A DNA stretch of 63,425 nt from Bacteroidales bacterium (GTDB lineage: Bacteria; Bacteroidota; Bacteroidia; Bacteroidales; Muribaculaceae). The stretch is taken from NCBI GenBank assembly GCA_014800815.1, contig JAAVFI010000037.1:1-63425 (forward strand). Direction: 5' to 3'. This document shows positions 16,544 through 24,660 of this stretch, one piece after another. A program made the translations under genes and the position numbers. Every line of letters begins with the position of its first letter. Within the stretch, counting starts at the first letter, position 1. Under the pieces are notes generated by a model. The model was not told the origin of the DNA, made no database searches, and saw only the letters and a program-made list of their open reading frames with translations.

Positions 16544-19159
16544 TTAAATTTCAAGTTCAGGTACAACGTCTTCCAGAGTTGTCACAAATCCGTTCTCGGT
16601 CACCACTGTGGCATCGCCCTTGTAGGATATGTTCACATCATCTTTAGTGGACCTTACGTAGAACGAGGGTGCTCCTTCGGCCTTGAGGTTGACGCTGATG
16701 AGCCAGCCTCCGGCTTTGATGCGGCCGTCCTCGAGAATCTCGGGATCGGGAGAGGGACGTTTGGTGGGATGAGTGTTGATAATGGTCGCGAAGCGATATA
16801 CTTTCGAGCCTTCGGAGATGCCGGTGAAGTGGTAGTGATTGGGGTACTTATTGAATACACCGTTATCGTCGGCACGCAGCCAGTTGACAGGTTCGACTTT
16901 AAACTTGTCGGTGGTCTCGCAGGAGAGTTTCCCGGTAGAGAATATATATGCGTCGGAAGCAGCACCCTTGTTGGTCGCCGTCACATGTACCCAGTGGGGA
17001 TTGCTCTCGTCGAGTTCGAGAGGATTGGCCACCGCATGGAGTGTATAGTGCCAGGGGATAATGGAGTCGGCCTCAAGTTCATCGTAGATGAAGATGTAAC
17101 CGGTATTGCCGAGCTGAACAAGGTGGCGACGGAATTTCTTGAGAGGAACATCGTCCCAGCCGTTTTCGCGGGTGTACTCCACGTCGCTGTCTTTGCCACG
17201 CTGAAGCCAGAGGGGAGAGATGACCTTGCCGTAGGCGTTGCTTGCATCGCCGAGCACGTAGTTGATTTTGTCGCTGTTGTAGTAGCGGGGAATCCAGCCG
17301 TAGCCCTCGACACCGAGACGCTGACCCATGCCGTCGGGCAAAATGGTGTTGTGGCCGAACGAACCGCGGTGGCAGATCATTGAGTGAACGTCGGTGAACT
17401 CGATGTGATGACCCGCGCTATAGAAAAGCGGAGCGCCGCCGCAAATAGTGTTGAAAGCATTCTGGTTGGCGAGAGCGTGCGAGGTGGAGCCGTAGGGGCT
17501 GCTGCGGAAACTTACCCAGTAGTTACCGCCGGGACGCTCCCACGAAGTCATGAAAGAAGCAAGTCCTGTTTCGGGGAATACATATCCGGGCATGAGGTCG
17601 GTGAGGCCGGGGCCTTCGGGAAGTGCCTTATCGGTCTGAAGTCGGAACCATGCAAGGTCGCCGGGCTTTGAGAGGAGAGCCTTCTTGAGATACTCGGGCT
17701 CTTCTTTGAGGGTACGGTTTACGAAGTCGGCGGCATAGCTGTTGTTGCACAGACGGGCGAGAGCATCGAGATAACCGATACGGATAGAGTTGGGGCGGCC
17801 TACTCTGAGGTGAGCAGAACCGTTGCCGGCGCTCTTTGAGAACGGAGGTTCGTTATAGATAGTGTACATGATGTTATTCTCGTACCAGGGGTCGGAGAAA
17901 AAATCATAACCCGTAATCTGCGAATAGAAGTAGGGAACTTCCACAAGTGTGCGAGTATTTACGGTGAAGTACATATCGCCGTTGTGCCAGCCACCGTCGC
18001 GGTTAAGACCGGGGAAGCGTGCAAGCCATACATTGTAGCAGTAGTCGCTCCAGAGGTCGCTCTCGGGCAACTCGCCGTATGTGGCAAGTGCCGCCATGGT
18101 GGTGATGCGGAGTGTCATCTGCCAGATGTGATTTTCCGCTATATGATTTTCAAGATAATTGTTGAAGCGATTGTACATGTTAGTACCCTTGTCCTTGACC
18201 GTCTGAAGCAATACTTCTTTCTGCTCGGGAGTGAGGAAATCGTAGAAGGTGTCGTAGGCCATTGAGGCGAGCGACAGGAGTGTGCCGTCGTTGAAGTCGC
18301 CGCGAACGTTTTTATTCTTGTCCCAGCCTGTCATTACGAGTACACGGTTGAGAGCCTCATTGGCATAGCGGCGGTCCTTTGTAAGAATATACGCACGTAT
18401 GAGAGCCTCGCAGTTCGACTCCTCGGCATCGATTATTCGGCGGCTCTCGCTGGTAAGATAAGAGTTGCGCTGCATGTCGTTGGTGAGGTTGGCGAGATTG
18501 TCGGTGCGGATATCCTCAATACGGCGCATGGGCGACTGCAGAACTTTTTCGGCTGCTTCAATATACCACTGACGTTCGGGCTTGCCTTTGGACTGAGCAA
18601 TGAAGTTGTCCCAGTTGTCGGCCTGCACGAGGATGCGGGGGTGCGACGCAGGAAGTTTTGCTATGAACTCACTGTAGCTCGGGGGAGTGAAACGGTGACC
18701 GTTGTCGGCAACAGTAACAGTATATACAGGACTCCATGTATCGGCGCCCTGCTCATCGACAAAACTGTACTGCCAGTAATATGTACCGGGCGCAAGGGCT
18801 TTGTCGGGGTTGTGGAAGGGCCAGATAGTTTCGACTGTCACAACATCCTTGTTGAGATTTTTGTCGGTCGAATAGCGGAGTTTATATTTGAGCTTGCTCT
18901 TGTCAACTTTCTTTTCGGTGTGCTCGAAACCATCGAGAGGAGCACCTGTACCGCGGGCCCACACGGGAAGGGGCCACTGGAACGAAACAGCGCGGTCGTC
19001 GACTACAGAGCCGTCGGCGGGGAAGGGAGTGTCGCGGCTTTCGTGCATGAGACATACATCATCGAGACGGATGTTAGCTCCGATCTGATGCTGTTTTGCC
19101 GACGCTGAAAAGATAGCCGTCAGACCCAAGGCCAATATGAAAATGTGATTCGTTTTCAT
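16544..19159 (-). CDS. DUF4962/heparinase II-III family lyase, secreted
   Basis: An 871-residue lyase with a type I signal peptide (IFSASAKQ, about 1-22), DUF4962 (about 60-450) and a heparinase II/III domain (about 530-760). The length and layout match Bacteroides PL15-type exolyases acting on heparin and heparan sulfate. Candidate catalytic residues are the His of LENHIAENHIWQMTLR and the Tyr of GGWHNGDMYFTVNT; the second-domain GSTSHALANQNAF is present. It lacks the lipobox of its paralogue at 10.7 kb, so it is probably periplasmic, which would give the operon one surface and one periplasmic lyase. It is the first gene of the distal operon, behind the promoter at 19190-19197. Confidence 0.87.
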   Translation of the reverse strand: MKTNHIFILALGLTAIFSASAKQHQIGANIRLDDVCLMHESRDTPFPADGSVVDDRAVSFQWPLPVWARGTGAPLDGFEHTEKKVDKSKLKYKLRYSTDKNLNKDVVTVETIWPFHNPDKALAPGTYYWQYSFVDEQGADTWSPVYTVTVADNGHRFTPPSYSEFIAKLPASHPRILVQADNWDNFIAQSKGKPERQWYIEAAEKVLQSPMRRIEDIRTDNLANLTNDMQRNSYLTSESRRIIDAEESNCEALIRAYILTKDRRYANEALNRVLVMTGWDKNKNVRGDFNDGTLLSLASMAYDTFYDFLTPEQKEVLLQTVKDKGTNMYNRFNNYLENHIAENHIWQMTLRITTMAALATYGELPESDLWSDYCYNVWLARFPGLNRDGGWHNGDMYFTVNTRTLVEVPYFYSQITGYDFFSDPWYENNIMYTIYNEPPFSKSAGNGSAHLRVGRPNSIRIGYLDALARLCNNSYAADFVNRTLKEEPEYLKKALLSKPGDLAWFRLQTDKALPEGPGLTDLMPGYVFPETGLASFMTSWERPGGNYWVSFRSSPYGSTSHALANQNAFNTICGGAPLFYSAGHHIEFTDVHSMICHRGSFGHNTILPDGMGQRLGVEGYGWIPRYYNSDKINYVLGDASNAYGKVISPLWLQRGKDSDVEYTRENGWDDVPLKKFRRHLVQLGNTGYIFIYDELEADSIIPWHYTLHAVANPLELDESNPHWVHVTATNKGAASDAYIFSTGKLSCETTDKFKVEPVNWLRADDNGVFNKYPNHYHFTGISEGSKVYRFATIINTHPTKRPSPDPEILEDGRIKAGGWLISVNLKAEGAPSFYVRSTKDDVNISYKGDATVVTENGFVTTLEDVVPELEI

Positions 19160-19189
19160 GATATGGTTAATCAGTTAATTTTCTTGTTG

Positions 19190-19197
19190 CAAATTTA
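19190..19197 (-). promoter_or_regulatory. -7 box of the lyase-SusCD-GH88 operon
   Basis: TAAATTTG on the minus strand fits TAnnTTTG and lies 30 bases before the lyase ATG. No TTTG -33 box is seen, as expected for an activator-dependent PUL promoter. Confidence 0.5.
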
Positions 19198-19301
19198 CGA
19201 AAAAAGGGAAAGATGATTCGTATTCTCCTGTAGTTTGGGCGTTTAAAAATTTAGAATATACTTTTTAAAATGTTGAATTTGATTTTAAAATTGTTGATTC
19301 T

Positions 19302-19517
19302 TTACATTTCAAGGGTCGGAAGACGGTCTTCAAGCCTAAAATCGGCACCATTTTCGGTGATTTTCCCGGCTTGACCGGGAACGCTTATACCACCCATTTT
19401 TCCGAACACTATCCTACCCTCTTCCACCGAATGAATACGCGTAGAAGCAACAACGGCAGTCCCCGTCAAAGCGAAGACTGTCGTTGTCAGTATCAGATTT
19501 TTAAACCTGTCGATCAT
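19302..19517 (-). CDS. small protein of unknown function, coupled to kduI
   Basis: A 71-residue ORF whose ATG overlaps the kduI stop codon (ATGA), so it would be translated by coupling. The N-terminus looks like a signal peptide or single membrane segment ([20 protein letters not shown]), followed by about 45 polar residues ending [10 protein letters not shown]. No family is recognised. It could be a genuine small secreted protein or the remnant of a longer gene. It is the last reading frame of the uronate operon, about 140 bases before the next promoter. Confidence 0.45.
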   Translation of the reverse strand: MIDRFKNLILTTTVFALTGTAVVASTRIHSVEEGRIVFGKMGGISVPGQAGKITENGADFRLEDRLPTLEM

Positions 19518-20434
19518 TTCATCTCGGTGTAGGTCACTTTGTCCATATCACCGTAGTCGAGGTTTTCGCCTCCCATACCCCATATGAACATGTAGTTGGA
19601 GGTGCCGGCGGCGGCGTGGATAGACCATTCGGGAGCCATTACGGCCTGCTCGTTGTGGAGCCAGATGAGGCGGTTTTCCTGCGGTTCGCCCATGAGGTGG
19701 CAGATTGCGTTGCCCTCGGGTACGTTGAAGTAGAAGTAGCACTCTACGCGGCGGTCGTGAGTGTGGGCGGGCATGGTGTTCCATACCGAGCCGGGCATCA
19801 GTTCTGTCAGACCCATCTGCAGCTGGCAGGGGCCCTCTTCGAGTACGTTGTTGGTGATGAGCTGGTTGATGTAGCGGTCGTTGCTCTCCTCGAGGCTGCC
19901 GGCGTGCATGCGGTTGGCCTTGATACTGCCTTTGCGGCCGTCGATAGTGATGAGCTGGGTCTTGTACTCTTTGTGAGCGGGGGTGGAGTTGATATAGAAC
20001 TTGGCGGGAGTGGCCAAGTCTTTGCTGCGGAAGGTGACGGATTTCTTGCCGCGACCTACGTAGAGGGCGTCGCGGAAGCCGAGTTCGTAGTCTTTGCCGT
20101 CGACGGTGACGATTCCGGCACCGCCGATGTTTATCACGCCGAGTTCGCGGCGCCGGAGGAAGTAGTCGGCCTTGAGAGGATCGATTGTCTCGAGCTCTAC
20201 AGTCTGTCCTACAGGGATTACGCCGCCGTAGATTATGCGGTCGTACATCGAATAGGTGAGGTTGATTACGTTCTCCTCGAGCACCTTAGGCATCATGAAG
20301 TGCGAGCGGAGCTGCTCGGTGTCGTAGTTCTTTACGTCGTCGGGGTGGCAGGCGCGAAGTATGGTATAATTTGTCTTGGCGGCTCCCATGAGGCTGACTG
20401 CCGAAAGGAGGACGCTGAATATTAGCTTTTTCAT
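19514..20434 (-). CDS. kduI: 5-dehydro-4-deoxy-D-glucuronate isomerase (KduI) with a signal peptide
   Basis: A 306-residue KduI, the cupin isomerase that converts DKI (5-keto-4-deoxyuronate) to DKII (2,5-diketo-3-deoxygluconate). The four metal ligands known in E. coli KduI align here as His224 and His226 ([15 protein letters not shown]), Glu231 and His273 (APEWSIHAA). The [14 protein letters not shown] core is intact. The protein is about 28 residues longer than the usual 278 because of an N-terminal extension, [20 protein letters not shown], which has all the features of a cleavable Sec signal. KduI is normally cytosolic, so this copy would act in the periplasm. Its start overlaps the aldolase stop by four bases. 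The extension, not the catalytic call, is the surprising part. Confidence 0.93.
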   Translation of the reverse strand: MKKLIFSVLLSAVSLMGAAKTNYTILRACHPDDVKNYDTEQLRSHFMMPKVLEENVINLTYSMYDRIIYGGVIPVGQTVELETIDPLKADYFLRRRELGVINIGGAGIVTVDGKDYELGFRDALYVGRGKKSVTFRSKDLATPAKFYINSTPAHKEYKTQLITIDGRKGSIKANRMHAGSLEESNDRYINQLITNNVLEEGPCQLQMGLTELMPGSVWNTMPAHTHDRRVECYFYFNVPEGNAICHLMGEPQENRLIWLHNEQAVMAPEWSIHAAAGTSNYMFIWGMGGENLDYGDMDKVTYTEMK

Positions 20435-21087
20435 TTTTGAAGATTGGATATTAGGTTTAATGCTGATTTACATTTCTCTGTAATCTCGGCGGGTGTGGCA
20501 CCCTTGGGGAAGAGTTTGGAGCCCATTCCCACGCAGTACACGCCGGCTTTGAACCATGCGGCAAGGTTTTCTTCGGTAGGTTCTACGCCGCCCGTAACCA
20601 TGAGTTTGCTCCAGGGCATGGGCGCGAGGAGGCCCTTGACGAATTTCGGGCCGAGAACATCGCCGGGAAATACTTTGCAAAGGTCACAACCGGCTTCCTG
20701 GGCGAAACCGACCTCGGAGATGCTGCCGCAACCGGGGGTATAGGGTATGAGGCGACGGTTGCAGACTTTGGCAACATCGGGGTTGAACAGCGGGCCGACG
20801 ACGAAGCAGGCGCCGAGCTGTATGTAGAGGGCGGCTGTGGGGGCGTCGACAACTGAACCGACTCCGAGTGCCATTGACGGGCAGGCCTCGTCGGCGTACT
20901 TGACGAGTTCTGCAAATATCTCGTGGGCGAAATCGCCGCGGTTGGTAAATTCGAATGCCCTTACGCCGCCTTCATAGCAAGCACGGAGTACTTCTTTGGC
21001 CGTGGCAAGGTCTTTATTATAGTACACGGGCACCATGGGCGCCTCTTTTATCTTGGCCATAACGGCCTGTTTGTCAAAGCGTGCCAT
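20431..21087 (-). CDS. eda: KDPG aldolase (Eda-type)
   Basis: A 218-residue class I aldolase that splits 2-keto-3-deoxy-6-phosphogluconate into pyruvate and glyceraldehyde-3-phosphate, ending the uronate pathway. The Schiff-base lysine is Lys138 in [11 protein letters not shown], and the active-site Glu46 and Arg50 lie in FEFTNRGD. The phosphate-binding region is [16 protein letters not shown]. There is no signal peptide, so it is cytosolic. It sits between kdgK (3-base gap) and kduI (4-base overlap), in the order expected for a catabolic operon. Confidence 0.95.
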   Translation of the reverse strand: MARFDKQAVMAKIKEAPMVPVYYNKDLATAKEVLRACYEGGVRAFEFTNRGDFAHEIFAELVKYADEACPSMALGVGSVVDAPTAALYIQLGACFVVGPLFNPDVAKVCNRRLIPYTPGCGSISEVGFAQEAGCDLCKVFPGDVLGPKFVKGLLAPMPWSKLMVTGGVEPTEENLAAWFKAGVYCVGMGSKLFPKGATPAEITEKCKSALNLISNLQK

Positions 21088-21090
21088 AGT

Positions 21091-22113
21091 TTATCTCTGT
21101 ACTCGTCCGTTGGCGTTACCTCCTGCGAGAGCCTTGACTTCGGCTTCGCTTACGAGGTTGAAGTCGCCGTTGATTGTGTGTTTGAGAGCTGAAGCTGCTA
21201 CCGCAAATTCAAGTGCTTCGCCCTGTGTGGGCATGGTGAGAAGTCCGTGGATGAGGCCACCCGAGAAAGAGTCGCCGCCACCTACGCGGTCGATTATGGG
21301 GTCGATGTCGTAGCGTTTGCTCTGATAGAACTCTTTGCCGTCGTAAATCATTGCTTTCCAGCCGTTATGAGTGGCGGAATATGACTCGCGGAGTGTCGAC
21401 ACAACATACTTGAAGCCGAATTCTTTCATCATGGCCGCGAATATGCCCTTGTAGCCTTCGGCATCGGTATTGCCGCCTTCGACATCGGCATCAGGTTTGA
21501 ATCCGAGGCAGAGTTCGGCGTCTTCTTCGTTGCCGATGCACACGTCCACGTACTTCATCAGGGGGCGCATGATGCTCTGAGCTTTCTCGCTGGTCCACAG
21601 TTTCTTGCGGAAGTTGAGGTCTACGCTCACAGTCACGCCGTGACGCTTTGCGGCCTCGCAGGCAAGACGGGTGAGTTCGGCTGCCTTGTCAGAGATTGCG
21701 GGGGTGATGCCGCTCCAGTGGAACCAGTCGGCACCCTCCATGATTGCGTCGAAATCGAAGTCGGCGGGGTCGGCCTCGGCGATTGCACTGCCGGCACGGT
21801 CGTAGATCACCTTCGAGGGACGCATGGAGGCGCCTGTCTCGCAGTAGTAGATGCCTACACGGTTGCCGCCGCGTGCAATGTGGCGTGTATCAACGCCGTA
21901 GCGGCGCAGGGCGTTCACCGCTGCCTGACCTATTTCATGGGTGGGAAGCTTGGATACGAATACGGCATCGTGGCCATAGTTGGCACAGCTTACGGCGACG
22001 TTGGCCTCACCGCCGCCCCATATTACATCGAAATTATCGACCTGCACAAAGCGTTTGCAGCCTGCAGGCGAAAGACGGAGCATGATTTCTCCGAGTGTTA
22101 CTATCTTGCTCAT
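21091..22113 (-). CDS. kdgK: 2-keto-3-deoxygluconate kinase, PfkB family
   Basis: A 340-residue ribokinase/PfkB-family kinase that phosphorylates KDG to KDPG. The N-terminal GEIMLRLSPAG and the WGGGEANVAVSCANYG motif match KdgK. The C-terminal PfkB signature is DRVGGGDSFSGGLIHG, with the catalytic Asp in GGGD. Between them SVDLNFRKKLW is typical of KDG kinases rather than fructokinases. It is cytosolic and translationally close to both neighbours (2-3 base gaps). Confidence 0.94.
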   Translation of the reverse strand: MSKIVTLGEIMLRLSPAGCKRFVQVDNFDVIWGGGEANVAVSCANYGHDAVFVSKLPTHEIGQAAVNALRRYGVDTRHIARGGNRVGIYYCETGASMRPSKVIYDRAGSAIAEADPADFDFDAIMEGADWFHWSGITPAISDKAAELTRLACEAAKRHGVTVSVDLNFRKKLWTSEKAQSIMRPLMKYVDVCIGNEEDAELCLGFKPDADVEGGNTDAEGYKGIFAAMMKEFGFKYVVSTLRESYSATHNGWKAMIYDGKEFYQSKRYDIDPIIDRVGGGDSFSGGLIHGLLTMPTQGEALEFAVAASALKHTINGDFNLVSEAEVKALAGGNANGRVQR

Positions 22114-22115
22114 AA

Positions 22116-23537
22116 TTACTCTGTTGTCTGTATTTTATCTGAGTCAGCCGCAATCATTGCATTGCGGTTGCGGATGATTAAAACTCTGTTCCACCACATA
22201 AGTGCCATTGTACCGACCACGAGCAGGCCTGCGCCTATCCATTTCAGGCTTATGGTGCAATGGTAGATAATCCACGCGAAAGGACTTGAGGCGAAGTCGA
22301 GGCTGCCGCCCTCGAAGCCTGCGGGAATTGCTACGGCGGCATCGCCTGTCACGGCGTAGACGTCCTGAGCAGCGAGGGTGAAGGCGGGTGCGAGGTTGGT
22401 GACCATATAGAGGCCGGCGGTGAGCACGACCAGACCTACTATAAAGGTTTTAAGGACGTTACCTTTTGTAAACGGAAGTACGAGGGGGAAGACGTAGAAC
22501 ATTCCGGCAAGCGAGGCCAGCGGAAGAAACTGATTTCCGGGCAGTACCACAGCGAGAAAAAGGGTGACGGGGATAAGCAGTAGCGAAACGACAAGGGTCG
22601 TCGGGTGACCGATGACAAGCGCGGGGCTCATGCCGATGTTGAGACCGTCGGCTCCCTTGAAGCGGCGTGCTATGAGGCTGCGAGTGGCGTCGCTGATAGG
22701 TTTGAGGCCCTCGATGAAGAGGACGGTTACGCGGGGGATGAGTTCCATTACCGCACCCATTTTGATGCCGAGACCGAGGATGTAGGGAATTGAATCGACA
22801 GTCTGACTCCACGATGTGCAGGTGAGGCAACCGATGACGATGCCGACTATCACGCCGAGGAAGAGCGGTTCGCCGAGGAGTCCGAATTTCTTCTTAAGTC
22901 CTTCGGCATCAATCTCCATACGGTCCATGAAGGGGATTTTGTCGAGACCCTTGTTGATGAGCCACGCCACGGGAGCGAAGCCTGCGCAGAAGGGCTGAGG
23001 GATAGAAATTCCGTCCATATCCTTGTAGAATCGCTGGAATTTCAGGGCTGTCATATCGGCGAGGATAAGCGTGATGATGTAGCACACGACAGCGCCGAAG
23101 AATCCCCACGCCAGAGAGTCGCTCGCGAAGTAGATTATGGCTCCGATGAAGGCGAAATGCCAGTAATTCCAGAGGTCAATGTTCACGGTTCGCGTCGTCT
23201 TGGTGACGAGCATGAGGATGTTTACCACCAGGCACACAGGGATGATAAACGCGCCCACAGCAGTGTTGTACGCCACCGAGGCGGCCGCGGGCCACCCCAT
23301 ATCGAACACCTTGAGCTGCAGGCCGTAGATGTCTACCACAGCGTTCAACGCGGGCCCGAGAGCCGAAGTGAGCAGACCCGTGACTATCGAGAGTCCGACG
23401 AAGCCTACTCCGACTTTCAGGCCGGCCTTGAGTGCGTCGCCGAACTTGATGCCTATGCACACGCCGAGTATCGTGAAGATAACGGGCATCATCACGGCTG
23501 CACCGAGGCCTATGATGTATTTGAATACTTCTTCCAT
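22116..23537 (-). CDS. GatC-type PTS IIC-like permease without PTS partners
   Basis: A 473-residue membrane protein of the galactitol-type PTS IIC family with about a dozen hydrophobic segments. Landmarks include VFDMGWPAAASVAYNT, the NIDLWNYWHFAFIGA loop, and IPRVTVLFIEGLKPISDATR. The start at 23537 is chosen because the frame's upstream 72 codons are non-protein-like and lie inside the DUF4861 gene. There is a one-base gap to that gene. No EI, HPr, EIIA or EIIB is encoded in the window. Flanked by kdgK and the lyase genes, it probably imports unsaturated uronate, DKI or DKII, possibly by ion symport rather than phosphorylation. That role is inference. Confidence 0.88.
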   Translation of the reverse strand: MEEVFKYIIGLGAAVMMPVIFTILGVCIGIKFGDALKAGLKVGVGFVGLSIVTGLLTSALGPALNAVVDIYGLQLKVFDMGWPAAASVAYNTAVGAFIIPVCLVVNILMLVTKTTRTVNIDLWNYWHFAFIGAIIYFASDSLAWGFFGAVVCYIITLILADMTALKFQRFYKDMDGISIPQPFCAGFAPVAWLINKGLDKIPFMDRMEIDAEGLKKKFGLLGEPLFLGVIVGIVIGCLTCTSWSQTVDSIPYILGLGIKMGAVMELIPRVTVLFIEGLKPISDATRSLIARRFKGADGLNIGMSPALVIGHPTTLVVSLLLIPVTLFLAVVLPGNQFLPLASLAGMFYVFPLVLPFTKGNVLKTFIVGLVVLTAGLYMVTNLAPAFTLAAQDVYAVTGDAAVAIPAGFEGGSLDFASSPFAWIIYHCTISLKWIGAGLLVVGTMALMWWNRVLIIRNRNAMIAADSDKIQTTE

Positions 23538-23538
23538 A

Positions 23539-24660
23539 TTATTTAATTGTGACTGATAAGGGATTCTGAAGGCGAGTGTGGAAATCGGAGAGATATTTTT
23601 TCCAGGTCTGCCAGTCGGGCATATCGCCCTTGCTCCAACCCGAGCCCCAGTAATAGACATAGCACTCGCCGGGAGTATAGGATTTCTTGGCCAGAATGTG
23701 GCCGAGAGCATCGCCCTGAGGGGTGTCGAAAGGTATGTTAAGCATCGAATCAACCTCGGGAGTGACCACGCCGACGTATATCACGCCGTTGCCGTTCTCC
23801 GCATTGTCGGTAAGATCGGCATAGGCCATGTATCCTTCTTCGGGCGAGAGTACATAGCCGTCGGGGTTCTGGCGGTGAATCACTATGCCCGGGGCAATTG
23901 TAGGATAATTTACCTTGCCGAAACAAACCTCGGTACGGTTGAGAAATTCGCCTGCGTCGAGGGTGATACGGCGTGTCTCGCCGCTGTCGTAGCTCAGCAT
24001 TACGGTGAATCTCAGGGGGCCGTTGTCGAGGATATCATAGCTCGAGAAGCACCACGGATATACAATGTTTCCAAGCGAGTCAATCAAGGCCGCAGTACCG
24101 CCGCCGAGCGTCGGTCCGACGGTGTAGACGTCCATGCCCTCGCCGTAGTCGTTATGGAAATTCTTTACCTCGGCGAAAGCATCGGTGTATCTTTGGGCTA
24201 CAACCGGGCGAGCAACCGACTTGGTCCATATGTCATAGCCGAAAGCCCTTTCGCCGCTCTGCTGCAAAGCCGGGCCATAGGCACGATAGGCGCTCCGGTC
24301 GTTCTCCCAGGTGAAGTCATCCTTGCGGCGGGGATAGAAAGCTCCTGTGGCAATCGTGTCGACAGCCGACGGCTCACCCTCCACGAGAGTGTAGACGGTA
24401 CTACTGTTGGCGGCAACTGTGGCAGGGAATATCAGCCGGCCGTCGTAGGTCACTTGATAAGGTACTTCGCGGTCTTTGTCGTCGATGATGCGAAACTGAC
24501 TGTGATTCATCAGAGAATCGACAGCAGCGGCATCAATCTCGATTATTTCTTCATTGCGATCGACGCCGAGACTGTTTACCACCGTCACCCTATGCTGACG
24601 GCTGCAGCCCACAGACAGAAGTCCGGCAAAAACTGCGGTGATAATGATACTATGTTTCAT
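23539..24660 (-). CDS. DUF4861 lipoprotein
   Basis: A 373-residue lipoprotein (FAGLLSVGC, Cys19) with a single DUF4861 domain. The opening HRVTVVNSLGVDRNEEIIEI and the conserved FHNDYGEGMDVYTVGPTLGG and YYWGSGWSKGD segments mark the family. DUF4861 members recur in Bacteroidetes loci for pectin, alginate and glycosaminoglycans, but I know of no assigned activity. The conserved His, Asp and Trp residues suggest an enzyme acting on uronate-containing products. It is translationally coupled to heparinase III upstream (4-base overlap), which points to a step soon after depolymerisation. Confidence 0.85.
   Translation of the reverse strand: MKHSIIITAVFAGLLSVGCSRQHRVTVVNSLGVDRNEEIIEIDAAAVDSLMNHSQFRIIDDKDREVPYQVTYDGRLIFPATVAANSSTVYTLVEGEPSAVDTIATGAFYPRRKDDFTWENDRSAYRAYGPALQQSGERAFGYDIWTKSVARPVVAQRYTDAFAEVKNFHNDYGEGMDVYTVGPTLGGGTAALIDSLGNIVYPWCFSSYDILDNGPLRFTVMLSYDSGETRRITLDAGEFLNRTEVCFGKVNYPTIAPGIVIHRQNPDGYVLSPEEGYMAYADLTDNAENGNGVIYVGVVTPEVDSMLNIPFDTPQGDALGHILAKKSYTPGECYVYYWGSGWSKGDMPDWQTWKKYLSDFHTRLQNPLSVTIK

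Noticed and set aside
23538-23753. 72-residue N-terminal extension of the PTS IIC permease
   Set aside because: It lies inside the DUF4861 gene and has no membrane or signal character; the ATG at 23537 starts a proper IIC sequence.
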